In this document: positions 1 to 8,080 of the stretch, piece by piece
How positions within the stretch are numbered: the stretch's first letter is position 1
How the letters are laid out: every line of letters starts with the position of its first letter
DNA from: a virus
Strand: one strand, 5' to 3'
IMG/VR virus record: IMGVR_UViG_3300022752_000491
Coordinates: 1 to 20,084 of that record
Length of the DNA: 20,084 nt
The notes under the pieces: model-generated
Told to the model about the DNA's origin: nothing
Seen by the model: only the letters and a program-made list of their open reading frames with translations
Database searches by the model: none
Made by a program: the position numbers and the translations under genes

Positions 1-315
1 ACCCATACATCATATGATAACAAACTTAGTTTTTCAAATGATTTAGATAGTATAAGAAACACCCCTAGAAGCAAAAAAACAAAATCAATTGAAACTGGTA
101 GGGTAGAAAAGGGTTCATACTCGTCTCAAGAATTTAAGACTGTTAGCAAAAGTTTTGAACCTGTTCCATTTCATACTGTTGAATATAAATTATTACCAGC
201 GTCTCAAAAAATTAACACAGTTGATGACGTGAATGTAAAAAGATATTGCACAAATTGTGGTCACAAATTAGGAAAGACTAACAAATTTTGTGGACAGTGT
301 GGCACTAAAGCCTAA
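1..315 (+). CDS. Zinc-ribbon protein, 3' end only
   Basis: This is an open frame entering from the left edge with no start codon in view; 104 codons are visible before TAA at 313-315. The first ~75 residues are polar, rich in Ser, Lys and Thr, and look disordered. The C-terminus is a compact zinc ribbon: YCTNCGHKL, then FCGQCGTKA, giving Cys-x2-Cys, a 10-residue spacer and Cys-x2-Cys. This is the small zinc-ribbon type found at the ends of many bacterial and phage proteins, where four cysteines hold one structural Zn. The function of the whole protein cannot be told from this fragment. It lies on the opposite strand to the capsid genes and ends 27 bases before a terminator, so it belongs to a different transcription unit. 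Confidence 0.8.
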   Translation, partial: THTSYDNKLSFSNDLDSIRNTPRSKKTKSIETGRVEKGSYSSQEFKTVSKSFEPVPFHTVEYKLLPASQKINTVDDVNVKRYCTNCGHKLGKTNKFCGQCGTKA

Positions 316-341
316 AAAATAAAATAAAAGTTAACGCAAAT

Positions 342-372
342 AACCCGAAGAACTTGCACCTTCGGGTTTTTT
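342..372 (+). terminator. Rho-independent terminator of the zinc-ribbon unit
   Basis: AACCCGAAG (342-350) pairs perfectly with CTTCGGGTT (360-368) around a 9-base loop. A T-rich tract runs to 372. It lies 27 bases after the zinc-ribbon stop codon and in the same direction. The right arm and T-tract overlap the promoter proposed for the next small gene. Confidence 0.85.
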
Positions 373-384
373 ATTGTATATTTG
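354..384 (+). promoter_or_regulatory. Bacteroidota-type promoter (TTG-N20-TATATTTG)
   Basis: TTG at 354-356 and TATATTTG at 377-384 are separated by exactly 20 bases. TATATTTG matches the Bacteroidota -7 consensus TAnnTTTG, and TTG fits the -33 element. The start codon of the 51-aa gene follows 17 bases later. The same spacing recurs at 5863-5893 on the minus strand, which strengthens the call. Confidence 0.6.
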
Positions 385-401
385 TAAAAATAAAAAAAAA
401 A

Positions 402-557
402 ATGAAAGAAGAATTATTGGAAGCTTTTTTAAACGATGTTAAAAAAATAGTTGCAAATAACCCTAATGACACTGATTTAGGAATAGCTATAAGAAGTTAT
501 TTTAACAGTTTGCCAGAAATAATCAAAAATTTTAAACAAGAAATAGATAAATACTAA
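402..557 (+). CDS. Small hypothetical protein, 51 aa
   Basis: The protein begins MKEELLEAFLNDVKK and ends EIDKY. It looks mostly alpha-helical, with charged and hydrophobic residues alternating and one break around NNPNDTD. The start at 402 was chosen over an upstream ATG at 354, because the latter lies inside the terminator and promoter. The chosen ATG follows an A-rich leader and a good -7 element. No family is recognised. The stop codon overlaps the stop of the convergent HNH gene by a few bases, so there is no room for a terminator between them. It is probably expressed from a host-type promoter rather than with the capsid genes. Confidence 0.6.
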   Translation: MKEELLEAFLNDVKKIVANNPNDTDLGIAIRSYFNSLPEIIKNFKQEIDKY

Positions 558-1234
558 TATCTTGGACCTTTAGAAAGATTATCATTCCACCATAAAGGTT
601 GAAGATTGCTTAAAGCCCAACATTCCTTAAACTCTGGGTCATCCACAGATTCAAATTTAAAACTGGTCATCGGTCTTATATGGTCAACATGCCATTCACC
701 ATAATTATCCCATGTCATACCTTCCGTAAATTGTTTTTCCAAATGAGCCATCAATTCCTCAATACTATAACCAAGCAATGAAAATGTTTTATTAGTTTTT
801 TTAATACCACGTTCTTTAAGCAATTGCCAAACAGCTGTACGTGTTCTAATACCTAAACGATATTTTGGGTCCTCAGCACGTCTTTTACGCTCATAATCAC
901 GTTTATATTTGTTCACGTGTTCTCGATTATCTTCTCGCCATTTAGTATGTAAATCACGCAAATATTCACGGTTATTTTCAGCCCACTCTTTATACCATTC
1001 AGATATAATTTCTTTGTTATTTTCATAATACCTTTTATTAGCTGCTGACTTCCCACCTATATTTCGTCTACCCGATGAACCAATCACAACACCATTTTCT
1101 TTTAATGTTCTTATAATAATTGTCTTGTGGATACCCATTCGTTGACTAATAGTAGTCGAACCCAACATTTCATCATTATACATTTTTAGACATTCATCTA
1201 TTTGTTCTCTTGTTAATTCAATTTTTTTGCTCAT
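554..1234 (-). CDS. HNH homing-type endonuclease with N-terminal HTH
   Basis: A 226-aa protein. Residues ~8-50 look like a helix-turn-helix (GSTTISQRMGIHKTIIIRTL), a target-recognition module. Residues ~65-130 are a Lys/Arg/Glu-rich helical linker with a repeated pattern around ENNKE, ENNRE and EDNRE. Residues ~150-226 form the HNH nuclease: GMTWDNYGEWHVDHIRP carries the His-x-Asp-His core (H182, D184, H185), and SNLQPLWWNDNLSKG supplies the later Asn residues. The same C-terminal module occurs in the plus-strand HNH gene at 6066-6674. Such proteins nick or cut DNA at specific sites and behave as free-standing mobile genes in phages. It sits just outside the capsid gene, beyond that gene's terminator, with its own ATATTTATA motif three bases upstream. 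All catalytic residues look intact. Confidence 0.88.
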   Translation of the reverse strand: MSKKIELTREQIDECLKMYNDEMLGSTTISQRMGIHKTIIIRTLKENGVVIGSSGRRNIGGKSAANKRYYENNKEIISEWYKEWAENNREYLRDLHTKWREDNREHVNKYKRDYERKRRAEDPKYRLGIRTRTAVWQLLKERGIKKTNKTFSLLGYSIEELMAHLEKQFTEGMTWDNYGEWHVDHIRPMTSFKFESVDDPEFKECWALSNLQPLWWNDNLSKGPRY

Positions 1235-1237
1235 AAT

Positions 1238-1246
1238 TATAAATAT
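1238..1246 (-). promoter_or_regulatory. Putative phage late promoter motif (ATATTTATA)
   Basis: The coding strand reads ATATTTATA only 3 bases before the HNH start codon. If it is a -10 element, transcription would begin inside the first codons, so either the transcript is nearly leaderless or a later start is used. Confidence 0.45.
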
Positions 1247-1281
1247 ATTAATAAAAGTTTAAAAGGTCAAGTCCTATAAAT

Positions 1282-1311
1282 AAAAAAGGTGAGATTTCTC
1301 TCACCTTTTTT
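1282..1311 (-). terminator. Strong terminator after the major capsid gene
   Basis: The arms AAAAAAGGTGAGA (1282-1294) and TCTCACCTTTTTT (1299-1311) are perfectly complementary around a 4-base loop. On the minus strand the stem ends in six T, 20 bases after the gp23 stop. The flanking A and T runs make it bidirectional, so it could also stop plus-strand transcription coming from the left. Confidence 0.9.
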
Positions 1312-1330
1312 AAGTTATATAGATATTTTA

Positions 1331-3232
<1,902 letters not shown>

Positions 3233-3258
3233 AGTTTTTAGTTTTTAGTTTTTTTTAG

Positions 3259-4491
3259 TTATTTGTTTTCAACTCTTTGAATCAAATCAAGGATTCTCTT
3301 AGTTGAAGGGTCAACATAGGCGGTGCTTTCGTTTAATTGTTTAGAGCTGCCAGTGGTACCCTCTTTCATTATTTTTCTTTCTATCGCTTCACTAATTGGC
3401 TTTCTAGAAGCTAATTCGTTAGCAATAGTTTTGTATAACTTTTTGGACTCTTTAAGGTTTGTAACTTCTTCATCAAATCTTTTGATGATGTTTTGTTTTT
3501 CACCTTTGGTTGTCGCATGTTCCATGAACAATCTTGTTACATAAGTCAAGTTGCTATTGAACACTACAGTTTCTACCAACTTTGTTCTAAATTCTTTCAA
3601 AGCTTTTCTGAATTCTTCATTCTCAGCTTTAAGTTTTTTAGATTCAGTCAATAAAGTATTGTATTTTTTTGCTGTTTCAGAAACAAGTTTTTTAGCGATT
3701 ACAGATTCTTTAAGATTATCAGCACCAGCACCTTTAGGTTGACCTATGTTTGCTTTTCCTGGCAATCTATGAGCTTGACCAGAACCAACAGGAATAGCCT
3801 CTTCAATAGTTTCTTCTTCCTCTTGTTCCTCCTCTTCACCTTCTTCTTCCTCGCCTTCTTCCTCTTCACCTTCTTCTCCATCTACATCAGCCAAATCAGA
3901 AGGTTCACCTTCTTCATCACCCATTTCGATTTCGTAGTCTACTTCATCACCACCTTCAATGTCGTCAACATCAACATCTTCAACATCACCAGCCATTTCA
4001 TCATCCATGTCTAGGTCTGAAGGTTTAATTACGTATTCTCCTGGTTCAGAGACAGTTAGGTGAATTTCGTCACCAACGATTTCGATTTCGTCATCACCGC
4101 TTAATTTTTTGTAAACTGCGATTACGTCATCGTCAGACGCTTGAGTCAAGTCCAATTCTTCTGATGCCATTGCATCCATACCTTCTTCGTATGCGCCTTC
4201 TTCGTACATACCTTCTTCGTACATACCTTCGTTTTGCATACCTTCTGTTGGCATTTCACCCTCGGTCATTTTTGATTCAGATTCCATCTCAGATTCTTCA
4301 ACCTTTTCGGCTGCGCCTTCTTCAATTTCTTCTTCCACATAAGCCTCTTTAGCTAGAGACTCTTTCACCACACCATCAATTTCTTCCTTAGCTACGCTAC
4401 GAAGTATTTCTTTAGTGTTGGCATTGAGAGCACTTTGAATATTTTGAATATCCAAAAGAGCTTCTTCAAGTATTGATTTTTTGTCTGCCAT
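3259..4491 (-). CDS. 22: Prohead core scaffolding protein, T4 gp22-like
   Basis: A 410-aa, extremely acidic protein between the protease and capsid genes, exactly where T4 has gp22 (269 aa). An N-terminal helix (residues 1-50) is followed by a long Glu/Asp-rich region (~50-235). That region contains the repeat EGMYEEGMYEEGAYEEGMD and a run of Glu with single Gly. The C-terminal part (~260-410) is Lys/Glu-rich helix and coiled coil. In T4 the scaffold fills the prohead and is digested to peptides by gp21; cleavable Leu/Ile-x-Glu sites occur here (for example LTE and LKE in the C-terminal half). Identity rests on position, composition and architecture more than on residue-level conservation. 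Two ATATTTAT-like motifs lie in the 119-base upstream gap, which otherwise seems empty. Confidence 0.8.
   Translation of the reverse strand: MADKKSILEEALLDIQNIQSALNANTKEILRSVAKEEIDGVVKESLAKEAYVEEEIEEGAAEKVEESEMESESKMTEGEMPTEGMQNEGMYEEGMYEEGAYEEGMDAMASEELDLTQASDDDVIAVYKKLSGDDEIEIVGDEIHLTVSEPGEYVIKPSDLDMDDEMAGDVEDVDVDDIEGGDEVDYEIEMGDEEGEPSDLADVDGEEGEEEEGEEEEGEEEEQEEEETIEEAIPVGSGQAHRLPGKANIGQPKGAGADNLKESVIAKKLVSETAKKYNTLLTESKKLKAENEEFRKALKEFRTKLVETVVFNSNLTYVTRLFMEHATTKGEKQNIIKRFDEEVTNLKESKKLYKTIANELASRKPISEAIERKIMKEGTTGSSKQLNESTAYVDPSTKRILDLIQRVENK
4177..4251. repeat. 15-bp tandem repeat in the scaffold gene
   Basis: Five consecutive 15-base units beginning CATACCTTCTTCGTA. The first to third are nearly identical and the last two are diverged. 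They code for repeated (Glu-)Gly-Met-Tyr-Glu-Glu units in the acidic region. Confidence 0.8.
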
Positions 4492-4518
4492 TTTGTGTTT
4501 GTTTATGTTTTATTATTA

Positions 4519-4527
4519 GATAAATAC
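4519..4527 (-). promoter_or_regulatory. Putative late promoter motif, variant (GTATTTATC)
   Basis: The coding strand reads GTATTTATC, 27 bases before the scaffold start codon. It differs from the consensus ATATTTAT[AT] at the first and last positions. The spacing suits a -10 element with a short leader. Confidence 0.35.
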
Positions 4528-4549
4528 GACAATATCTATCTTATTTGTT

Positions 4550-4558
4550 AATAAATAT
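4550..4558 (-). promoter_or_regulatory. Putative late promoter motif (ATATTTATT)
   Basis: A full match to the motif, 58 bases before the scaffold gene and inside the protease-scaffold gap. It is a likely start point for abundant scaffold and capsid mRNA, since the 26-base scaffold-capsid gap holds no copy. Confidence 0.5.
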
Positions 4559-4610
4559 GTCTAGTTTTAAGAAAAGACAAGACATGTCAAAAAATTTTAT
4601 AAAAAAATGC

Positions 4611-5333
4611 TTATTCTGACAAGAAATTATCAAGTTTGTCCTTCAAACTTTCTTTTATTACATTTGCTTTTTTCTCAACACTTTCAACGTAAGGTTTAGC
4701 TTCAGCAATATCTCTAAATATCCAAGCATCTGGTGTTGATGGTGCAGTAACAACATCCCAACAAATTATTTCAAAATCGTCTTGAACAATTTGCTCACCA
4801 TTTCTACCTTCTTTAAGTGAACCAACACCTCTAGAAGAGACACCAATCTTAATTCTATTTCTTAAAAGATTTGCAACCTCATCACCTTTGGTTGAAACGA
4901 TACCATAGTTTATAAAACCTGGTGTCATAAGTATTTCCATTTTACCCATAAGGGTTTTACCTTCCCACCAAGTTTCAATGATATTGTGAGATATTCTATC
5001 ACCAGCTATAATGCTAGATTCTGGGTGGTCTAATTCACCAACAGCGCTACGTTCTCTAATAGCTTTCTGATATATTTCGTTTTGCTTTTTTAAAACTTGT
5101 TCTGGATATATTCTACCATTACGATTAAGAACTCCATATTTTTGTAATATAACATAAACAACTAGCGGTTCTGCAATTATTATTTTACCACTATCAAGTT
5201 TTTTGATTTCATTTATGAACGCTTGATTTCTAGGTTCATCAGGACTAATATAACCAGCATCATGCTCGATTAAATAACCGAAGCCAGTTTCTCCACGTCT
5301 AAGCGTTTTTATTTTATCATAATTTATATCCAT
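4611..5333 (-). CDS. 21: Prohead maturation protease, T4 gp21-like
   Basis: A 240-aa serine protease of the phage prohead (herpesvirus-assemblin) fold; T4 gp21 is 212 aa. The catalytic His is H103 in VGELDHPESS, and the catalytic Ser is S166 or S167 in IGVSSRGVGSL, which is the typical ending of this family. YGVLNRNGRIYP (66-77) is another conserved stretch. In T4 it cuts the scaffold, core proteins and the capsid delta-domain after Leu/Ile-x-Glu, then itself. The start at 5333 is preferred over an in-frame ATG at 5372, because the longer form would run through the promoter motif at 5351-5359 and start at the edge of the upstream terminator. The gene lies directly upstream of scaffold and capsid, as in T4. 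Confidence 0.93.
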   Translation of the reverse strand: MDINYDKIKTLRRGETGFGYLIEHDAGYISPDEPRNQAFINEIKKLDSGKIIIAEPLVVYVILQKYGVLNRNGRIYPEQVLKKQNEIYQKAIRERSAVGELDHPESSIIAGDRISHNIIETWWEGKTLMGKMEILMTPGFINYGIVSTKGDEVANLLRNRIKIGVSSRGVGSLKEGRNGEQIVQDDFEIICWDVVTAPSTPDAWIFRDIAEAKPYVESVEKKANVIKESLKDKLDNFLSE

Positions 5334-5350
5334 ATTTGCTAGCTTATAGA

Positions 5351-5359
5351 TATAAATAT
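5351..5359 (-). promoter_or_regulatory. Putative late promoter motif (ATATTTATA)
   Basis: The coding strand reads ATATTTATA, 17 bases before the protease start and just after a hairpin that ends the upstream gene. This terminator-promoter order supports the call. Confidence 0.55.
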
Positions 5360-5374
5360 CATATACAAACAAAA

Positions 5375-5400
5375 AAACCCCAGATTTATTTGTGGGCTTT
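5375..5400 (-). terminator. Terminator between the 144-aa gene and gp21
   Basis: On the coding strand, AAAGCCCA and TGGGGTTT pair (CCCA with TGGG, AAA with TTT, one G-G mismatch) around a 10-base loop. A run of seven T follows. It begins a few bases after the stop of the upstream gene. The stem is weaker than the others in this window. Confidence 0.55.
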
Positions 5401-5404
5401 GTTT

Positions 5405-5839
5405 TTATCTTTTTCTTTTATAAAAATCAAATGTGTCACACTTTTTAAAAACCTCGTCAATTAATACTTCTGCTAGTTTATTCAAACTTTCTTTCATTTC
5501 TTCAGAATTAACTGGTTTCATAACATTCAAATAAAGTGTTGTTTCACAACTCATAAAACTTCTTTTTCCTTTTCTTATTCCAGATTCCCTCAAATCCAAA
5601 TCAACAATTGTCATTTCTTTGTTGAGCTCTAAATTAGATGAATAAGCAAATAATACTTGCTTTACTTTTTTGTTTAAATTCCTAATTGCTCGATTGTAGT
5701 TTTCATCACAATCGTCTTTAGGCTCAGCCCAAGAAGAAATATTTAGATAAACCGACTTTGGATTCTTATTATTTACACTTCCAAAAATTACATTGAAATC
5801 TTTAAAAATAGTTGATTTAATTTCTTTACCTGTTTTCAT
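5405..5839 (-). CDS. Hypothetical protein, 144 aa, conserved phage type
   Basis: A soluble protein of mixed alpha/beta character with no signal peptide or membrane segment. Notable stretches are KSVYLNISSWAEPKDD, IVDLDLRESGIRKGKRSF and FMSCETTLYL. They read like a family I associate with Bacteroidota phages, but I know of no function. It stands alone between two control signals: a TTG-N20-TATACTTG promoter upstream and a terminator after its stop. It may therefore be expressed separately from the late genes around it. Its leader has the only AGG-like Shine-Dalgarno candidate in the window (CCAGGTAAT). It could be a core or head-completion protein by position, but nothing in the sequence proves this. 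Confidence 0.75.
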   Translation of the reverse strand: MKTGKEIKSTIFKDFNVIFGSVNNKNPKSVYLNISSWAEPKDDCDENYNRAIRNLNKKVKQVLFAYSSNLELNKEMTIVDLDLRESGIRKGKRSFMSCETTLYLNVMKPVNSEEMKESLNKLAEVLIDEVFKKCDTFDFYKRKR

Positions 5840-5862
5840 ATATTACCTGGTTTTTTATAACA

Positions 5863-5893
5863 CAAGTATAATGAAAAAAAATGAATGTGTCAA
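5863..5893 (-). promoter_or_regulatory. Host-type promoter (TTGACA-N17-TATACTTG)
   Basis: On the minus strand TTGACA (5888-5893) and TATACT (5865-5870) are 17 bases apart, close to ideal for sigma-70. Read in Bacteroidota style it is TTG-N20-TATACTTG, the same spacing as the promoter at 354-384. The start codon of the 144-aa gene follows 23 bases later. Confidence 0.65.
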
Positions 5894-5897
5894 GTGG

Positions 5898-6020
5898 CTA
5901 TTTTAAGTTGCCCCACAAAGCTATTGCAATGCCAATTGCAATTTGAACAAAAGTAATAATTGCTATAGCAGCAGCCCAACGATTCTTTTGTTTGTAAATC
6001 TCGTCTTTAGCCTCTTTCAT
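5898..6020 (-). CDS. 40-aa membrane peptide, duplicate of the 3' end of the 6664-7005 gene
   Basis: ATG at 6018-6020 to TAG at 5898-5900 gives 40 aa: MKEAKDEIYKQKNRW, then a hydrophobic segment AAAIAIITFVQIAIGIAIAL. It aligns without gaps to the last 41 residues of the complete gene at 6664-7005 (MKSAKDELYQQKNRW...AIITFVQ...), with about 25 identical residues. Several codon differences are silent (for example GAT/GAC, AGA/CGT, GGA/GGC). Similarity begins at the Met itself; the frame upstream (to a stop at 6051-6053) is unrelated. It is either a 3' fragment left behind when the HNH gene inserted or a working small membrane protein. An intact frame and silent substitutions favour past selection. 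Confidence 0.6.
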   Translation of the reverse strand: MKEAKDEIYKQKNRWAAAIAIITFVQIAIGIAIALWGNLK

Positions 6021-6046
6021 ATTAGTTAACTTTTTATAAAATTTAT

Positions 6047-6055
6047 ATATTTATT
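6047..6055 (+). promoter_or_regulatory. Putative late promoter motif (ATATTTATT), plus strand
   Basis: ATATTTATT lies 10 bases before the plus-strand HNH start. This is the only plus-strand copy found and it precedes the only plus-strand gene in the middle of the window. Orientation therefore follows the gene. It also lies 26 bases from the divergent 40-aa ORF. Confidence 0.45.
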
Positions 6056-6065
6056 AATAAAAACT

Positions 6066-6674
6066 ATGGAAGAAAAAAAATGTTATGATTGTAAACTTAT
6101 ATTACCATTAAATGATTTTGAAAAGTGTAAAAAATATAAAGATGGTTTGCATTATAGGTGTAAAGTTTGTAAGAAAAAATACAGAGAAAAAAATAAAGAA
6201 AAAATTAAAATTTTAAATAAAAAAAGAGACTATGAAAAAATGAAAATAGTAAATAAAAATTACAGAGAAAAAAATAAGGAAAAAATTAAAGATATCAACA
6301 GAATAAGTGGTAAAAAATATAGAGAAAAAAATAAAGAAAAAATTAAAAAATATGCAAAAGAATATTACAAAAAAAATAAACATTTAAAAGCTTGGAGAGA
6401 TATGTTAAAATCTTCATTAAAAAGATTAGGGCAAAAAAAAGAAGCCGCTACTATTGAATTACTTGGTTATTCAGCATTAGAATTAAAAAACCATATTCAA
6501 TCATTATTTGTTGATGGTATGACATGGGATAATCATGGTGAATGGCACATTGACCATATAAAACCAGTAAGCAGTTTTCCAAAAACAACTCACCCTAGTG
6601 TAGTTAATGCTTTGACTAATTTGCAACCATTATGGTGGTTAGATAATTTATCTAAAAATAAATTTATTTATTAA
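6066..6674 (+). CDS. HNH homing-type endonuclease with N-terminal zinc finger
   Basis: A 202-aa protein. Residues 6-35 are a treble-clef or zinc-finger-like unit with CYDC and CKVC pairs. Residues ~38-108 are a Lys-rich linker with three copies of YREKNKEKIK. Residues ~125-202 are the HNH nuclease: GMTWDNHGEWHIDHIKP with H161, D163, H164, then TNLQPLWWLDNLSKN. The nuclease half closely matches the HNH gene at 554-1234, while the N-terminal recognition unit differs. It is the only plus-strand gene in the middle of the minus-strand module. Its last codons overlap the 3' end of the membrane-protein gene at 6664-7005, and a second copy of that gene's 3' end lies on its other side. Very A-rich codon use sets it apart from its neighbours and suggests separate arrival. 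Confidence 0.88.
   Translation: MEEKKCYDCKLILPLNDFEKCKKYKDGLHYRCKVCKKKYREKNKEKIKILNKKRDYEKMKIVNKNYREKNKEKIKDINRISGKKYREKNKEKIKKYAKEYYKKNKHLKAWRDMLKSSLKRLGQKKEAATIELLGYSALELKNHIQSLFVDGMTWDNHGEWHIDHIKPVSSFPKTTHPSVVNALTNLQPLWWLDNLSKNKFIY
6180..6347. repeat. Three 30-bp coding repeats in the HNH linker
   Basis: Near-identical 30-base units at 6180-6209, 6261-6290 and 6318-6347 each code for YREKNKEKIK. The intervals are multiples of three, so the frame is kept. They extend the charged helix between the zinc finger and the nuclease. Confidence 0.85.
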
Positions 6675-7005
6675 AATAAGTTAATAAAGCTAAGGCAACT
6701 CCAAATAACACTTGAACAAAAGTTATAATAGCTATAGTAGCTGTCCATCTATTTTTTTGTTGGTATAGCTCATCTTTAGCAGATTTCATCTGGGATGGCG
6801 ACCAAACATCGTTAACCTTTTCAATCCATCTGGAATGAGTATCTACTTTACCTTCAACATTTTTAACTTCGGTTAGTTTTTGGTTCAATTCAGAAAAACG
6901 ACTATCCATGTCAGTTCTCATCCTGTCATAGTTATCATTAAGTCTCTCAAGTTCTTTTAAAACAAGCTTACTGTAATCTCCCCATGTTCCTGTTTCTTCA
7001 GCCAT
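6664..7005 (-). CDS. Coiled-coil protein with C-terminal membrane anchor, 113 aa
   Basis: Residues ~8-50 form a charged helix with heptad character (YSKLVLKELERLNDNYDRMR). The middle carries VDTHSRWIEKVNDVWSPSQM, and residues ~89-111 form one hydrophobic membrane span (TATIAIITFVQVLFGVALAL). The N-terminus has no signal peptide, so it is probably tail-anchored with the coil in the cytoplasm. This shape recurs in phages of marine and Bacteroidota hosts as an unknown protein. A holin-like or prohead-membrane-anchoring role is possible but not shown. It follows the 77-aa gene by 2 bases. Its 3' end overlaps the opposing HNH gene and is duplicated at 5898-6020. Confidence 0.8.
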   Translation of the reverse strand: MAEETGTWGDYSKLVLKELERLNDNYDRMRTDMDSRFSELNQKLTEVKNVEGKVDTHSRWIEKVNDVWSPSQMKSAKDELYQQKNRWTATIAIITFVQVLFGVALALLTYFNK

Positions 7006-7007
7006 GA

Positions 7008-7241
7008 TTATAATTTAATGTTGTTTAGTATGTTGGTTATCTTTACACACATTTTTTCGTAACACTTTATCTTAGATGTTGTTGTTTTTAAACTAGAGAC
7101 TTCCACTTTGCCGTCATCAATAACGTCTTTTAATTCTTTTAATATTGCATAGTGTTCATCGTTAGGTGTTCTATTGCAAATCTTTTCTGTTAATTCTCTT
7201 AACCTTAAGATATTTTCGCTAGGTATTGTGTGTGATGCCAT
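7008..7241 (-). CDS. Hypothetical protein, 77 aa
   Basis: A small, mostly helical protein (SENILRLRELTEKICNRTPN, then a Lys/Val-rich second half). It has three Cys with no metal-site spacing and no membrane segment. It is packed between two genes with 2-base gaps on each side, so it is surely co-transcribed with them. Its position between portal and protease is where T4 keeps the small core genes 67 and 68. No sequence similarity to those can be claimed. The leader is A-rich (AAAAGAAAACTAAAA before ATG). Confidence 0.7.
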   Translation of the reverse strand: MASHTIPSENILRLRELTEKICNRTPNDEHYAILKELKDVIDDGKVEVSSLKTTTSKIKCYEKMCVKITNILNNIKL

Positions 7242-7243
7242 TT

Positions 7244-8035
7244 TTAGTTTTCTTTTAAACTACTTCTAAGCTCAACAAGTTTAGAGACATTTTTTATAAA
7301 ATCTTCATTTATTTCTTGTTTGTCACTCAATAATCTATCTTTTACTCGCAAAAGTTTATCTTTTGTTTCCAAGTCAGAACCCTCTAATTTTTCGTTAATT
7401 AAATCAATACACTCTCTAACAACTTTACCATAAACTTCTTTCTTTTCATCATCAGTTGACTCAATCAATACTTTTATAATTTGTTTTTCTGATTCATCTA
7501 AAACGCCATATTTTTCATTATACTTATCAACCATTATGGTTGTTAACATACTATTTGGTAATTCTATAGTTTCAGAAGTAACTTTTTCCTTGTTGTTAAT
7601 AATATAATCAATTATTTTGCTAGTTGCCTCAACTATTGTATCAACATTCTCAGCTGATTTAGGTGTGAATATTAATGTGGAAATATTTTCATAAAGCTCT
7701 TCGTTCTCAACGTTTGAATTTTTTTCAAATAAAGGTTTTTCAACCAATTTTGAATTTGCTTCAAATATGTCTTTTTTACTGTATTTAGAAAACAAATCGA
7801 TATTCTCTTTTACAAACATACTGGCCTTATTGATATCTTTCTCTACTTTTTGTTCAATGTTAGTGTAAACCAAAAATTGTGTTTTAAGTATTTCGTTTTC
7901 TTTTAAAGACTTAACATAGTTTTTAAACAACTCTTTTTTTGATTTGTCCTCTGACATAACGCTTTCGGATAAAAGCGTGTTGTAAACACTTTTTATATGA
8001 CCGAAATTTTTTGTTATTTGAGTTAAATTTGTCAT
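7244..8035 (-). CDS. Helical protein between portal and protease; candidate prohead core protein
   Basis: A 263-aa, almost entirely helical, highly charged protein (Lys/Glu-rich, few aromatics, no Trp, no Gly-rich regions). It starts MTNLTQITKNFGHIKSVYN and ends LVELRSSLKEN. Position (directly after the portal and before the protease) and composition match what is expected of a prohead core or internal protein such as T4 gp67/gp68, though it is larger than either. Several Leu/Ile-x-Glu stretches could be cut by gp21. No domain is recognised and the role is inferred from context. A late-promoter motif lies 15 bases before its start, so this and the next two genes can be transcribed independently of the portal. 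Confidence 0.75.
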   Translation of the reverse strand: MTNLTQITKNFGHIKSVYNTLLSESVMSEDKSKKELFKNYVKSLKENEILKTQFLVYTNIEQKVEKDINKASMFVKENIDLFSKYSKKDIFEANSKLVEKPLFEKNSNVENEELYENISTLIFTPKSAENVDTIVEATSKIIDYIINNKEKVTSETIELPNSMLTTIMVDKYNEKYGVLDESEKQIIKVLIESTDDEKKEVYGKVVRECIDLINEKLEGSDLETKDKLLRVKDRLLSDKQEINEDFIKNVSKLVELRSSLKEN

Positions 8036-8050
8036 GGTTTTATTTTACTT

Positions 8051-8059
8051 AATAAATAT
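8051..8059 (-). promoter_or_regulatory. Putative late promoter motif (ATATTTATT)
   Basis: The coding strand reads ATATTTATT, 15 bases before the start of the 263-aa gene. It lies in the 45-base gap after the portal gene. Confidence 0.5.
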
Positions 8060-8080
8060 TGTTATTTTACATAAAAGAGA

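Noticed and set aside
1238-1245. Plus-strand TATAAATA strings as T4-type late promoters
   Set aside because: They would point away from every minus-strand gene they precede; orientation fits ATATTTAT on the coding strand instead.
1274-1283. TTTATTTATA on the minus strand as another late promoter
   Set aside because: It lacks the ATATTTAT core and overlaps the T-tract of the gp23 terminator.
5334-5372. N-terminal extension of the protease to the ATG at 5372
   Set aside because: It would translate through the ATATTTATA motif and start at the edge of the upstream terminator. The start at 5333 fits spacing and family length.
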